A stretch of DNA of 64,000 bases from Diplodia intermedia (lineage: Eukaryota; Ascomycota; Dothideomycetes; Botryosphaeriales; Botryosphaeriaceae). The translations under genes and the position numbers were made by a program. The notes below the pieces were generated by a model. It was given only the letters and a program-made list of their open reading frames with translations. It searched no databases and was not told where the DNA came from. The DNA is taken from assembly GCA_021495925.1 (NCBI GenBank), contig JAKEKT010000128.1:23056-87055 (forward strand), read 5' to 3'. This document shows positions 11,504 to 24,516 of this stretch, one piece after another; the first letter of the stretch is position 1, and every line of letters starts with the position of its first letter.

Positions 11504-13412
11504 TAGCAGCAGCAGCAGCAGCAGCAGTATCCCCCGCCGCCTTCTTCTTCTCCACGGGAGCTTTCATCCTCGTGCTCGTCCCCGTTCCCATCCTCCCCCT
11601 GCTCCTCCTCCTCCTCCTCCTCCTGATCCCCAAATCCAACCCCCTCTTCAACAGCCCCCTGACCTCCTCTTCGACCGCCCGCCGCAGGTCCGCCAGCGGC
11701 AGCGTGTGGTGCGGCGTGCTGGGCCACGACGGCATGTCGATGCGGGGCAGGAGCTTGGTGTTGTTTTTGGTGATGAGCACCTGGATGACGTTCTGGTCCG
11801 GGGCGGGCTGGTGGTGATGGTGATGGTGCTGCGGGAGGAAGTGTTGTTGAGTTTGCTGCTGCTGCTGCTGGATGCTGTCCGCTGCCGCCGCCGACGACGA
11901 CGACGACGACGACGGCGCCGCTGGTTGAGCAGCAGGCAGCGCTGTGCTGTATATCGATTGAGGCGGCTGTGTCTGCAGGAACCGCGGATACTGCGTCGGC
12001 GGAGGACCGTAAGGAGACGGCTGGGAAGGGGGGTGTGAAGGGTGGTGCGGTTGTAGATTCGGCGGCGGCGCGGGGGCTACGGAGGGTGGGGGAGGCTGAG
12101 GCGTGCTTAACGAAGGGTCGATGGCTGGGTTGGGCGGCGAATTGCTGGCGTCGAAGGGCACTGTGGATGGCGAGGGCGTGGTGGCAGCTCCGCCACTGGC
12201 CGAGGAGGCGGCGGTGGCGGCAGCGGCAGCAACGGCGGCAGCGGCGTCGTGAGAAGAGGCATCGCGTGGGGGAGCGGAAGAAGCGCCAGCATCCGACTTT
12301 CTCTTCCCCGCCCCCTTCCGCGTCTCCTGGGCGTACTGCCGCTGCCGCTCGTTCGTCACCATGCGCCTCAGTAGCGGCGTCACCAGGCTGACGATCTTGT
12401 TGCCGTCGCGGGGCCACACCCACTTGCGGCCGGGCATCGTCTCGCCCTCCAGCACCTCGTTCTCCGTCGGCGCGGGCACGTCGGGTCCGAAGAAGCGCTC
12501 GCCGATGCCGTCGTTCAGGAAATCGCGGCAGCAGTTGAACAGCCGCAGCTTGACCATGTCCGTGTCCCCCTTGCCCCGGCTGCCCACGCAGCTTTGCCGC
12601 TCCGGGTGCGCTTCGTCTAGCATGTAGGTCTTGGCCGCCGCCTGGAGCCGCAGGAAGTTCTCCGGCGTCAGCTGTAGCGATGCGAACAGCTTCGACATGG
12701 GCGGGCGCGTGTGCTTCTTAGCAGCGCTGCCCGTCGACGGCTGCCGGAAGAGCGCGGCCGCCGAGTGCACACCTACGGCTCTTGCATCCGTGATCCCAAA
12801 CCCGGCCTGCTGCTGGTGGTGCTGCTGATGGGCCACGCCCGGGCTCTGCTGCTGCTGGTGGTAATGGTGAATGTTCGCCGAAGGCGCATGGTGTTGCATC
12901 TCAGCGAATCCCGACGCCGTCGTGGGCATCTGCCTCGCACGCTTTCGTGGGCTCTGGCTCCCAGCACGATCTCCTTCCTGCCCCTCTCCCCCTTCCATGC
13001 CGTGGTTTTCTTCTCCACCACCCTCGTTCGGCGGCGTGGCCGTCCTCTTGCGTTTCTGTCCTGCCGCCTCGTCCTGCATCGCCGTGCCCCTCAAGTCCGT
13101 TACGCGCGGTACCTTGCGCAGTCCCCCGGCTCCCGCTGCCTGCTGTTGGTGTTGTTGGTGTTGTTGTTGCTGCTGCTGCTGCGCTGCGGCGTGCCGTTGC
13201 GACTCGGTCGTTGCCTTCGCCGCGGCTTCCAGGAGCTCCGCCATGTTGCCCTCCAGACTGGCGGTAGACGGCGCATACGCGGCAGCGGCGGACTGTCCGC
13301 CAGCGGTGGGCTGCACGTCGTAGGATTGGCCATCGCTGGCTGTTGAATTCGAGTTCGACACGCTGTTGCGGCGGTCTCCGGCAGCGGCGTAGAAGGCGCC
13401 CGAGCTCATCAT
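10956..13412 (-). CDS. Poly-Q, low-complexity nuclear-type protein, uncharacterised
   Basis: Single open frame; from the methionine at 13412 it is 818 residues (an in-frame ATG at 13601 would add 63 residues with no conserved look). The N-terminus is low complexity, with poly-Ala, poly-Gln/His runs and two basic clusters (KRKR near 120, SPRKRARQ near 155) that resemble nuclear localisation signals. A compact, non-repetitive block at about 239-365 looks like the functional core: SKLFASLQLTPENFLRLQ, then KLRLFNCCRDFLNDGIGERFFG and GRKWVWPRDGNKIVSLVTPLLRR. The C-terminal half has poly-Pro, poly-Ser, poly-Thr and a highly acidic stretch, and ends in a conserved-looking WRAVLSEVGRAVWMEGVLRVV segment. 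A regulator of transcription is plausible, but no DNA-binding domain is recognised. Confidence 0.72.
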
Positions 13413-14434
13413 GGCAGCGGAATAGGCATGAAGGCGGATCGGACGGCCGAGATATTCACGCGGCGATGTTTGCTCTCTCTCGGAAGATTTGAAATTGCAG
13501 CGATGGTCAGGCGTGGGAGCCGCTCGCAGAGAAAGAGAGCAATTGAGCGGCGAAGGGCTGAGAAAATGCAAGCATCTAGGGCGGAAAATCGTCAGAACCA
13601 CGGGTCGCAGGTGAGACTGGCAACGGAGCTATGGATCGCATTTCTGGTGGCTGCGGGCGCGAGTGCGGTGCTCACCAACAAGCAGGCGCGAGATCTCTCG
13701 GCTACCTAGTCGTGGAAGGAGCTTCACCGAGCTGGAGGTGTTTGCCTGATCGGGTTGGGTGTTTGCATTCTGTGCGTTTGTGTTGTTTGATTTTGTTTGT
13801 CCGTCCCGCATTCCGCGCGGTTTGCTCTGCGGCTAGTCTGCTTCGGGTGCGCGCCCCATTCCTCAGCCTATGACGTTTGCTATTTTTGGTTGTCGCGCAC
13901 GCCCCTGAACATCGAATACGCGATTGCGCACGCGACAGCCTGTTCAAGAAACATGCCAAAACCTACAAACGTACGCCCCAACTCATAGATACAGGCCGCG
14001 AGGCCTTTTCAAGAAATCACTCAGGAAAAACATGCATCAGCAAACATTCATTATGTTGGTTGCCGCATCTCCGTAGAGTATTGGCTATCGCCAAGTCAGC
14101 CGCATCCAACAAACGCGCCATTGCTTGCTGTCGAAGCGTACACGAAGAATTGCATATCAAGTCTCTATCTACGTGAGGACGAGGCGTGCCTATGCATCAG
14201 AAGTAGTCTAACCTTTTTGCGCCCGGAATGTTGTGTGCGGAACCACCGTTGCAACAAGAAAGAGAAAAAAAACCCTGCCCACGCGATGTTGTCCCAAAAC
14301 TCTAACGGAAAATCCTCCCCATGATATCAGATGCCTCCCAAGGATTTCCAAAATATCCAGCATACGCTCCTCCTTTGAACGCCCGAGTCCCTAGAATTGT
14401 CGATCCCAAGTAGAAGTTGAACAAGTGTTCGTAA
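13413..14434. other. Promoter-side intergenic region
   Basis: This covers the probable promoter and 5' leader of the poly-Q gene (right to left) and the 3' flank of the DUF3431 gene. Only short overlapping open frames occur, none with recognisable sequence. Confidence 0.45.
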
Positions 14435-15808
14435 TCAAAACCAATCCCCCTCCTTCCACTCCCTTCCGCTATCCAGCGCCCTGATCCTAGGGTCATTACC
14501 TCTCTCTATCGCGGCATCCCGCCTTTGTTTCAAGTCCTGTTTGATGCTCTCAATCTCCTCCTCCAGCCACACGTCCCGCCCGACCTCGGGCACGTCGATG
14601 TCCGCCAGCTCGTCGAAGTTGCCGTCCTCCATCGACTGCTCCACGAGCCTCTCCTTGTCGTGCCAGTCGCGGAGCTCGTACTCGTAGCCGATCTGCCGGA
14701 AGCGCAGGCTCGTCCAGTCCTTGTACTTTTCCTCGTCGCCGAAGCACACGCCGAAGCCGTCGCAGTAGCACACGTGCTGGATGGGGCAGTAGACGTTGCG
14801 CCCCGTGAAGACGTACTGCCAGATGTACTCCCAGATGCGGCCCGACAGCGCGTCCGACAGCGGCGTGCGCAGCAGCCAGTCGCGGTACGCGACGAAGCGC
14901 TGCAGCGGGATCGAGCGGATGCGGTCGCGGCTCAGCGCGAACTGCGCGCAGCACGGCTGCGCCAGCACCTCCGGGATCGGGTCCAACGGGAAGATTTCGC
15001 TCCACGCCTTGGCGAGGAGCTTCTGTTCGTGCTTTTGGATGTCGTCTTCCACCTCGCCCGGGTGCCTGACCTTCACTTAGCATCGTCGACGGAAAACGAA
15101 AAAGGCATGGTGTGGCGGTCGGAAAACTTACATCCAATCAGGGCAGCCCGGGTCCCAATGACAACGCATGTTCATGTATCCTTCCCGCAGCACGCGGTTG
15201 GGATTCAGCCGCTTGACCATCTGCACGGAATCCAAATCCAACATGTCGGCGTTGTGCCAGGCGTAGCGGTGCGCATGCATGAACACGGCGATATCCGGCA
15301 AGTCCGCATAGTTGTCAATAACCCACGTCAGGTAGATCATGACCTCGTGTCCCTTGTTCTTCGGCGGGTGCAGCGGCGCGCTGCTGTCGTCGGCGACGTA
15401 GATGGCCGTCTGGTACTCGGGCAGGAACTCGTCGATCCAGCCGACGTCCTCGTTGCTCGTCCGCGGAATCACCAGCACGGTGCTGAAGTTGTAGTCCGCC
15501 GGCATGCCGACGCCCGGCTCGAATTTCGGAACGGAGCTCCACGTTTGCTTGGGCCTTGGGGGTCGAGAGGGTGCGGGCTCGCTTGGTGACGATCCTTCCC
15601 CAGATGACGCGTGGTTCGCGCTCGCAGTGCTTCCCCCCGAGGATGGTGCCGACGATGACGACGATGGCTCTGATATTGTCTCTCCGAGGCCGACCTTCTG
15701 CGGCAAGCCCCTCCATGATTCCTTCACATTGGTGGTGTAGAACAAGAAGGAGAAGAACGAGACGGATGCAATAGCGAGGAGGGGGAGCAGATTGCGTGGG
15801 GAGAGCAT
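14435..15808 (-). CDS. DUF3431 family protein, type II membrane or secreted
   Basis: Member of the fungal DUF3431 family, thought to be Golgi or secretory glycosyltransferase-like proteins; the activity is not established. Exons run 15808-15132 and 15065-14435 on the minus strand, with a 66-base GTAAGT...AG intron. The frame closes at 435 residues. The N-terminus has one hydrophobic segment (LLPLLAIASVSFFSFLFY), a signal anchor, then a Ser/Pro-rich stem. The family core is very clear: VLVIPRTSNEDVGWIDEF, KGHEVMIYLTWVIDNYADLPD, FMHAHRYAWHN, and MRCHWDPGCPDWMHPGE, the last spanning the splice site. The second exon carries LAQPCCAQFALSRDRI, also typical of the family. The paired Cys and several His/Asp residues could bind metal. 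The product is probably lumenal. Confidence 0.93.
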
Positions 15809-18228
15809 GGCGGGCGGTGTCCACGGAGGAGCGCGGGACAGCGAGGGTTGCGTGAAGGAAACGGAGGCGGAAAGGCAGGGAAACAGGCGTCTTAAGAGGA
15901 CAACATGTGGTCTTGCTGGCCGAGGAAACTGATCAGCATCTTGCTAACTAGCTGCGGAGTCAGACAACAGCCCCTCCTTTGCGGCGTCGGCTGGGTTGCG
16001 CGGAGGAGGTGTATGCGGCGACGGTACCTGAACGGATGCCCCTTGGTGGTACGGCCCTCTCGCTGGCTTCAGACGCTGGGCAGCATCACTTGCGGTATCC
16101 AGGCGATTGAGGGAGAGCGCTCGCGGAGGAGGTGGAGTTGGAGGCGGAGGCTAAGGCGGGCGGGAGCTGGAGGATTGTCGTATCGCGGCTGGGGGGCCTG
16201 TCCAGAAATTGCGGAGCTTTCCAGCAAGGTTGAGCAGGGCTCCGCAACTAAGCTTTAACTAGCAATCATTCGGGACGACTTGTTTCGAGGTGTGGGCGTT
16301 AATTGGCTTCGGGCTGCAGGTGCTTGCGCGGCCAGCTTGCTCTTTACTGGATAAGGTTGTGTGATCGGCCGTTCGCGCAACAACCGCTGCTCGGGGTGCG
16401 ACGCCATCACCGTTGTATAAACGCCTGTCAGTCCGACGCCCCACCGCTGCTTGGGATTTTGGCGCTGTGTCAGGGCGCCCTGCTGGCCCTTCATAGAAGC
16501 TGTCGCAGGAGCTCTGCAGCGGGAGCCCGGCGCCAGCCAGCCTGCAGCAGTGGCACCACCTGCGCCGCACCACGCCGGCACATCCGCACGTCGCCACAAG
16601 CGCCCCAGCAACTGGTCGCTCCCGTTTCAGACGTGGCACAGTAGCTTCATCAGCTTGAGCTGGTCATTGATATCTATTGATCTCTTCTACGCTATCGATA
16701 TATGCGAAAAGAGCATCCGCTTCTCACATACCAAGCGACACTACATCATACAAGCGCGCGCCTCCAGTCCGCATCATATTCGGACAGCGGAGGACCAATG
16801 CATGTGAAAGCGAGCGTCGTATTGTTGGCCTCGCTCTCAGGAACATGCAAAGCTACAACACGCAGACACGCAAGTCGCCTCATCGCCTAAGGCTGTCGTT
16901 CCCTGGGCGAACGTACCTGGAGGCTCCGCACTGGACTACGCAGTACGAAGCTCCATTGCGACAACTCGATGATGTCAGACCCACGTCGAGGACACGGAGT
17001 AAATCCGGTTGGCGCGTTAGGACCACGGACCGACCACTGCAAAACGCAGCGTGACGATGAGAATCAAATGAAACGAGAAAGGGAAAGAACCTGAGAAATT
17101 AAAATAAGGAAAGGACAACCAAGGAATGAAAGGTTCCATTGGCTCTGGGGCAGATCAAAGGGGGTTCCTTTGGCGGAATGCGGAAACGGAAAGAGCAAAC
17201 AGCCCGACAGCTGTAGAGACAGCAGCAGGCGCAGAGATTGGGGAGAATTGGAAAATTCCACGACCAGCGGACACTCACCGTCGTACAACGCACGGCAGCC
17301 GCGTACGTTGTCAGAATGCGCCGGCGCCCTGCAGCGGCTTGTGCAAGCCGCCAGCAGCTCCCCAGACAGGCACAGCGAACGTGTCTGCATCCAGCGCGTC
17401 GGGAAATGTCGGTCACGGCAAACGGCCTCAGCTGGGGCGCATGGCTAAGGTCGTTCTGCACCCCTCATTGTTTTTTTATTACACCGGATGGCGGCATCGT
17501 GCATAGATTGGGCGATGTTGCTGTTTACTACGAGGATTGTCGCTCCCGTTTCACCACAGACGGAAGTGCAAGGGCGGCAGGGCACTTCAAGCTGATGGAT
17601 GTCGATGGTCTCAACGGGAACTGGACAAACGAGGTCGCCGGTACAGGCAGGTTCTGCAATGGTGGCTGCACGCATGGTGTTGAACATGGGAACGTGTCGA
17701 CAAGCGCAGAGAATGTCGAGTGTGATGGGAAGGCATAGTAGTACAAAGTGCGATCTGAAGTCGGATAGGGAAGAGCTGCTCCAGGAGATCCAGTTTTTTT
17801 CGTCACCAATTCGAATTAAAAGCATGTTTTGCCGCAAAGATCCGTAGCCGTTCTCTGTCAAAGGAAATCCACCGAAATTCACCGGAAGCCGAGACCTTTA
17901 GACGTGGCGTGGGCAAATCGCTTGAGCCGTGTTATACCCATGCCCTAGGTGAGGTCTTCCGTCCAGCAGTCAGATTGAGTGAAAAAGCCGTTCTGTTTTT
18001 TGTGAAACCGTCGCCCGCCGAAGATATCGCTGAAGTTCGCCGTAGTCCGATCGCATAGCGGAGACGTGGAGATGCAAAAGCCAGGAAGCAAGTAATACAG
18101 CGGCGAAGATGAGGCAGCAATCTCGAAAAACGAACTCGTTCTCGAGGGTGCGTATCACTGCAGGAGTGATGGACCCTACTCTTCTGCCGTTACTCGCGGG
18201 GGGGTTCTGTGGCCGTTAGTCGAGTGCT
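15809..18228. other. Gene-free region
   Basis: 2.4 kb with no convincing gene. Small open frames are scattered on both strands and none resembles a known family. The left end is the probable promoter of the DUF3431 gene and the right end the 3' flank of the RRM/RGG gene. Confidence 0.45.
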
Positions 18229-19333
18229 CTAGTGGCGAGAATAGTAGTCATCACCACGGTCTTCGTAAGCCCTTCCACCGGCATACGGCTCGTCGGCAGG
18301 CGCGCCACCGTAGGAGGCACCGCCATCGCGGCCGTAGCGATCGTCGCGGCTCGAACCGTAGCGGTAGCGGTCATCGCGGCTCTCGCGGGGCTCGCGGCCC
18401 TCACGGCCCGAAGAAGCGTAGCGGTCGACGCCGCGAGGAGGACCGTAGTCGCGGTCACGGCGGGAGTAGCTGCCGCGATCGTTGCCACGGTCGTAGCCAC
18501 GGTCGTAGCCGCGGTCGTAGGAGTCGTAGCGAGGGCCGCGGGAGGAGTATTCGTCACGACGGCCACCGTAACCGCGCCTGTCGTCGTAGCGGTCGCCGTA
18601 GGGACGGCCACCGCCACGGCCGCCACGGAAGTCTGCTACTCGGGTCAGCGCATCCAGACTTAAATTTCAAAGGGGAATACCGTGATAGTAGGTTGTCATA
18701 CCGCGCTTAGGCGGGCCGTAGTACTTGCCCGGGGTGGGCGTCCTCGGGCGAGCGCGGCGGGCCTTCTCAATGCTAAGCGTGCGGCCCTCAATGACCTCGC
18801 CCTGCAGGCCTTCCTTTGCGGCATCAGCCTGGTCGGGGGTGACCATCTTCACGAAGCCGAAGCCACGCGATTCCTTGGTGTGCGGGTCACGCATGATGTT
18901 GCACTTCTCAACGTCGCCGTACTTCTCGAAGAGGCGGGTGACCTCGTCCTCAGAAAGACGCGGGTGGATGCCGGTCACGAAGAGGTTGGAGCCCGGGTTG
19001 ATGGACTCGTCGTCGCGGTCGCGCATGTCGTGGCTGGGGCTGTCGTATGCATTGTCAGCGAGTGGTGCAGCGGGCTGAGCGGCGAATGGTTGCTGTACCG
19101 GTCGTCAATGCGGTCGCGCGCGCCGGGCGAGGCACTGCGAGCGCGGGCATCCTCGTCGACACGGCGGTCGTTGCGCGGAGAGCGGCTGCGGTCGCGCTCG
19201 TAGTCGCGCGGCTCGTCTGTTTGCAAGGGCGTGTCAGCGGCGCGTCGTTGCGGCCAGACGGGCAGGGCGGCGGCGAGTGAGCGGACTTACCATCGTACGG
19301 ACGCGGCTCAGTCTCGTAATCCATGGCGGACAT
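18229..19333 (-). CDS. Transformer-2-like RRM/RGG splicing factor
   Basis: SR-type RNA-binding protein of the Tra2 class, expected to act in nuclear pre-mRNA splicing. Four exons on the minus strand: 19333-19291, 19216-19099, 19039-18681 and 18635-18229. Frames close exactly at 308 residues. The N-terminus has Arg/Ser and Arg/Asp dipeptides (RDRSRSPRNDRR). One RRM spans about residues 71-150, with RNP2 LFVTGI (73-78) and RNP1 RGFGFVKM (from 112); the stretch HPRLSEDEVTRLFEKYG is typical of Tra2. The C-terminus is a YDRG/RGG-type disordered tail (RYDSYDRGYDRG) ending in RH. The first ATG at 19333 was chosen; a second at 19324 would remove three residues. The last acceptor could be shifted by one codon (CAGCAG-like ambiguity). 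The last intron is only 45-48 bases. Orthology to Tra2 rather than another RRM-RGG protein is likely, not proven. Confidence 0.9.
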
Positions 19334-20088
19334 GTCGGGAGCTGTGCAGTGTCGAGGCGATGGAGGCGGCTGGGTGGAGCTGAAAACAGGCGGCGGAAGA
19401 GGTGGTTGCGACAAAGCGGCGGCCGGGAAGGCAGCTCCGATCGGCTGGAAAAGGACCGTCGCAGTGAGAGCTAGGTGAGGCAGTGAGGCAGAGGGTAAGG
19501 AAAAAAGCGCGTCGGTGCGAACGGCACGTTTGCCAGGCTGTGGTGAAGGAGCGAAGTGTAGCAGCTTTCGCGACGCTGGACAAACGCGCTGTGACAGGCG
19601 CAGGCTGACAGAAGAAATCCAGGCAGCCTATCAAGGGGCGCAACCAAGGAACACCCGCCAGCGAGCCGCAGCCTCTTGGCTCCTTCCCGCACTGCCTTTG
19701 CAAACGTGCCGCTCGCCGATTTGCACTCAATTGCAAGGTCGCATTTGGCTTGTTGCGGCACACCGCGCTCGCCGGCGTTCGGTGGGCGAAAATCACTGCA
19801 GTCATTGCGGTAAAAATACAGGCGTCCATGCTCCATCGCTCTAGCTAATCGACACCGAGCCAACAACACAAGCCCGCAAGCAAATAGGTATACTGAGCCC
19901 TATGCCACAACGCCGCGCGCCGACGACCATTCCCGTCTTCCGTACGAAAGCCAGCCCCGTGTGCCCGAATATTATGACCGGCAAGGAAATGGTATACAGC
20001 TCGTCACCGCCCGTACCCAAAAAAAAAAAAAAAAAAACGCCCCACTGAGAGATGTCCCCGTCACGCAACCAAGAAAAAACAAAACAAA
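19334..20088. other. Intergenic region with A19 run
   Basis: This is the promoter side of the RRM/RGG gene and the 3' flank of Nto1. No gene is seen. An uninterrupted run of 19 A (20019-20037) lies about 50 bases past the Nto1 stop; in the Nto1 mRNA this would be a U-run. Confidence 0.5.
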
Positions 20089-23000
20089 TCAGCCTTGGGC
20101 CGTCCCGTTGGCTCGTCTCGAAGCATTCCTCCGCTGCTGCACCCGTGCCTTTACGCGCTGTGCGCGCTGCACCGTGCTTCCCTCTGCATCCATGGAATCA
20201 GCCGGGGCATCCGCCATCTCCTCGTCCCCCAACATGCCGTCTAGCTCGGCATCGTCGATTTCACTGAGTTCCTCGCTCATCCCCCGCACAACTTCACGGC
20301 CGGACCAGACCTCGTCGTGAATGGTCGTGCCGCGAGGATCAAAACTCTGCAGATACCATGGCACGCCGCCATGCGACAGCGTGAGCAGGTCTCCGTCAGA
20401 TTGTGGCGGTGTGAGAGGATCGGGATTGGTCGTGGATGGATGCGTGCTGCCTGAGTTGGATAGGGCGGGAGCGGTTCCGATGCTGCCTTGGCGAGCATTC
20501 CCAGATTCGCCTCCGGAGGCTTCAGCTGGTGCCTCAGTTGCTTCCTCAGGCAGCTGCAGCTGCAATCTTATCGCCGCATCATCAGCCTCGTGATCGGCCT
20601 CTCCGCCCTCCGCTCCAGCACTCTTTCCAGCATCGTGGTCTTTCATGTCGCTGTCACCATTGACAAGCCCGTTCGTTCCCGCATTGCCGTTCGTGAGATA
20701 TTCCACGGCTTCGGACATCTCCACGTCTTGGGACATGTGCGGTCGTTCTACCCCTTTGTCATTACCCTTATCGCCAGCATCATGGGAAGCTTGAGCTGAC
20801 GTGGGTCTGGAGCGCCCGCCATTGTTCAGTCGGGTGTTGAGCTCCCGCAGCTCCTGGTCATACTGCTTACCGCCAATCTGCGCCTCTCTAGCGGTGGCAT
20901 CTTCAAGGGCCGGATGTATCCCCCTGATGATGCGCTTTGCCAGCTTTTTCTTATCCTTTTGTTCTGGTGTCAAATCGCCATGGCCGCCACTACCTTCGTT
21001 GAGATGTTCATGGGCGTCGTGGGCATCTGTGATCTCGTCAAGGCCGAGGACTGACCGGAAGACGGCGCCGATATCGCTTGAGAAGGTCGATACAGTCGTG
21101 TAGAAACGCTCTTCAAGCTTCCTTTCGATTGTTTCCAAGCCATCTTTGAAAACACCCTTAGAGTCCAAGCTAATGAAAAGTCAGCTTCCGTGCCAAGTTG
21201 CGGTGACTAGTTGTAGACCTACCTTTGGGCTTTCTCCAGGATCGGCCATAAGAGAGGGTAGATAGGAAAATAGACTGTGTCGACAATACTCTTTAGAACG
21301 TCGACGTCATCCAGTTTCTTTTCTTCCCTTTCTTTAACGGATTGGCATAAGTGCCTGACCTTCTCCATGTCCCTCTCGAGCAATTCCGCAAATTCGATCC
21401 GTCGGTGGAGTCTTGGGCGGCCTGCCGCACCCATTCCTGCGAAGTTACGGCGGGTAATTTCCATGGATGAGAATGTTTCCATCTGAAGTTGGAGGCGCTT
21501 GAGCAAAGCCGCTCCACGGCGAGCTTCCCTTTTGAGCGTCCAGTATTTGCACGCCTCGGCCACGTACTCTTTGCGCTTACGGACATTAAAGCGCACAAGT
21601 GACGCTTCGACTTTCTCGTACACGAGGTGAGGCACTACAGGTGCACCCGATGGTAACCGCCACACACCTTTGGTAGACTGGCTGCGCTTCCGCTTGTTGC
21701 TGCCGGGCACTAGAGTCGAGTCATCCATCTCGTCGTCCATGCTCATTGTGCTGGACGAGTTTCGGGCTGCTGCGGCCTGGCTTTCTGCCCACCGCCGACC
21801 GCGCATTGTCTGGCGGTAGTACGCCATGGCCTCACGTGTAGCCATCTCCACGTCATTCTCCCGGCGCCAATCGCTCGGAACATGCTTGTGACAAAAAGCC
21901 TTGAGCACGCTAGCATCGACGTTGGCGGGTCCGCTGTGAGCCGACTTCATCCGAAGGAACAACTTGGCACGTCGCGCACAGGTGACATGGAAGGCAGAAT
22001 AGCAATTCTTGTTGCCACATTGGATGCAAGCACCCATTTTCTGGTCGCAGATGTAGCATTGCTATATTCGTCAGTTCAATCGAATAAACGCCTGGAGTGT
22101 TACAGCTCACCAATTTCCATCTTTGCTTGGGCACCTTCTCAACATCCATGACCGGCTCCATAAAGGTGGTGTTTCCAAGGGAGACCTCGGGGATCCAAAT
22201 GGCGCAAAGCAGATGTGACCATCGTTGGGGGTTGGTGGTTTGTTTGAAAGCTCCATCGACATTCGGACAGAATATGCAGGTCTGCGATGTGTCAATACGT
22301 ATCACGACCAAGCCGACGGAGGTACGAAATACTCACGGATGTTCCTCGGCCAATCAGCTGGCACTTGCGGCACAACCACTGGCCCTCAGGTATGAAAGGA
22401 ACTCCATAACACTCCTGGTGTACGGCGAGATCGCAGCCGTCACAGAAGACGATAGCGTTGGTGTTCTCACAGTCGCCATCGTCACAAACGGCACATTTTG
22501 TGTCTTGTTCTTCACCGTTCCCTATCGGTTCTCCGTTAACCGCAGCTGCCGAGCTCGAACGCGGTCGATGGGTCTGCGGAGGTTTCGGATTTGGCTTGGG
22601 GATTCCTTGGACGCAAGCGAGTCAGCACAGGTAGATCACACCGGGTATTTCACAACTCACTTTTCTCAAGCGCATGCCATTCCTTTTCGATCTGCGTCAT
22701 CGTTATCTCGAAAATCGCAGGCTTGATTGCCTCGACTTGCTCTTCTTTCCTTTGCCCATTGTAGGCTTCCAGCCATCGATCGTCTTGTTCATCCATGTCA
22801 TACTCAACTCGTCCGATGGGGTGACCATGTGTTTCGTTTTCAAGAGTCAACGCAAGGTCTAGGTCCTCTTCAAGGTTTCCGTCGACAATGCGTATCAACC
22901 GCTTTTCAGGCCGCATGAACATGTCACTCTCCTGATATCCTACGCTCGCCATGGTGCGATCAACGTAGTTGACCTGCGCCGAAGGGTCTTGTTCGTAGTG

Positions 23001-23840
23001 CGAAAAAGTGTCGATCGTGCGATAAGACGGCTTTGGGAGGCTCAATTTTTCGCGTTTGTCTTTGGTCGGTAGCGGTTCGATCCTTGGTGCTGGAGGTGAG
23101 CCCAAGCCGGTAAGCATGGATCCAGGACGCCGTGGGGGCCTGCCGGGTCGGCGCTTGATGACCGCAGGGGACATCGGCTCACCACTGCCGCCCACGTTGA
23201 CGGTATCCTCGTCCTGATCGGCGAACGAGCTCTGTTCCTTGGGGGTCGGGATTTCGTTCGCTATGGAGGCATCGTCTGGCACCGAGAAAGATTGGCTCAG
23301 TCCAAGGACGGGTGTTGTCGGCTTCGTGATGGGCGGGCTGACGCCATCTATTTCTTCCGCGCTGAACACCATAAAGTCCATATCGATATCCAAGTCCTGG
23401 TGGAACTCTTCCCAGCCTCGCTCCTCTCTTGGCTTGTATCCATCGTTCTGAGCTACCGCAGCGGCAGCAGCGGAGGCGGAGCTGGCTCGAGGGCCAGCAG
23501 CTGGGCGGTCGCGCCGGGGACGCGTGTAGGGTCGGGAGGGAGATGCGGCATCGGGAGAGTATTTGCGGGTTGTAGCTGGTGTACGCGACGGACGCGGCCG
23601 GGGCGCGCTGTGCCTGCGGCCGGCTGCTTTGAGCAGCGGAATCGCAATTTCCTTTGGTATTTCGGCGCCAGTCTCTGGGTCAATGTAGCGACCACCACCG
23701 CCAGGCCCACCGGGAATGTACTTGGGTCGCTTGGGCGGTGCAGAAGCAGGGGCGGTGGGTGTGGCACTGGGGTCGACGCGTGGAGGGCGGCCGGGGCCGC
23801 GCTGGTTGCGCCTCGTGGGCGTGTCTGATGGCACCGCCAT
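20089..23840 (-). CDS. NTO1: Nto1/BRPF-type PHD-finger protein, NuA3 histone acetyltransferase subunit
   Basis: Scaffold and histone-reading subunit of the NuA3 complex. Five exons on the minus strand: 23840-22661, 22605-22337, 22281-22111, 22061-21223 and 21169-20089. All phases agree and the product is 1179 residues. Order of domains: a basic Pro-rich N-terminus with AT-hook-like KRRPGRPPRR; an Enhancer-of-polycomb-like segment (PSYRTIDTFSHYE through VEYDMDEQDDRWLEAYN); a C4HC3 PHD finger at about 430-475 (CAVCDDGDCENTNAIVFCDGC...); then an extended PHD domain at about 484-605 (TCIFCPNVDGAFKQT, RWSHLLCAIWIPE, CYICDQKMGACIQC, FHVTCARRA, CHKHVPSDW). After this come a helical region, a bromodomain-like relic (VYFPIYPLLWPILE...) and an acidic tail. 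Yeast Nto1 has the same PHD-extended PHD layout. It shares a 676-base divergent promoter with the cystinosin gene. Confidence 0.95.
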
Positions 23841-24516
23841 GGCTGGTCAGGCTGGATGTCCGTATGATCGCGTTGGGCGCAGTGAGACTCCGGTCACGCA
23901 GCGCAAATGGAGGCGCAAGGAGAGGACAGCGAATGCAAGCTACCGGCTGCGCGGACGCGTTGTGCTGCGAGATCGGGCGTAAGACATGTGTGGACGGCGC
24001 GGCAGAGACGGAGGACGCGGAGGGAGGTGCTGCGACGGGTCTGCTCGAGGCGTGAGCCAGCTGGCGCGTCTCGCCGCTGCAACCTCTGGAGGTGATGTTG
24101 AAGGTCGCGCTAGTGCATGTGGCCCGTGCGCTTTCCCCACGCGCTCAGCGCCTTCCCCGATCGACCAGCAGCTGGTCGTGCACCTTCGAAGCCACCCTAT
24201 GAGCACTATCCATGCGGCTCATCGCGCCCCTCACCGCATCGCGACACGCCTTCCCAGCAGAAACGCGCCTCCGCCGAGACCCGGACGGCGTCAGGCTCTC
24301 CCGCGGTCACGTGCTCTGTCCTGATGATGCCATTCGCCATACTCCGACTAAACGCGTTCATTGGGAAGGCGCTCGCGCCTTAAGTGGGGTGTAGTCCCAC
24401 GTAATCCGTCCCCTTCGGACCGCAGCCCTCTCGCTCGCTCGACGTATTTTCTACAACTCCCGTCGTACCTGGCGCCATCCCTCCCGTGCGCAACAGCCGC
24501 TAAGCCGCCGCATACC
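23841..24516. promoter_or_regulatory. Divergent promoter between Nto1 and cystinosin genes
   Basis: The two start codons face away from each other across 676 bases, so this stretch must carry both promoters. It is GC-rich with no clear TATA element. Only short open frames occur in it. The individual transcription start sites cannot be placed from sequence. Confidence 0.5.

Noticed and set aside
14525..15589. 354-codon plus-strand frame over the DUF3431 gene
   Set aside because: Antisense shadow of a clear conserved gene; its Val/Leu/His/Arg-rich sequence mirrors the codons of the opposite strand.
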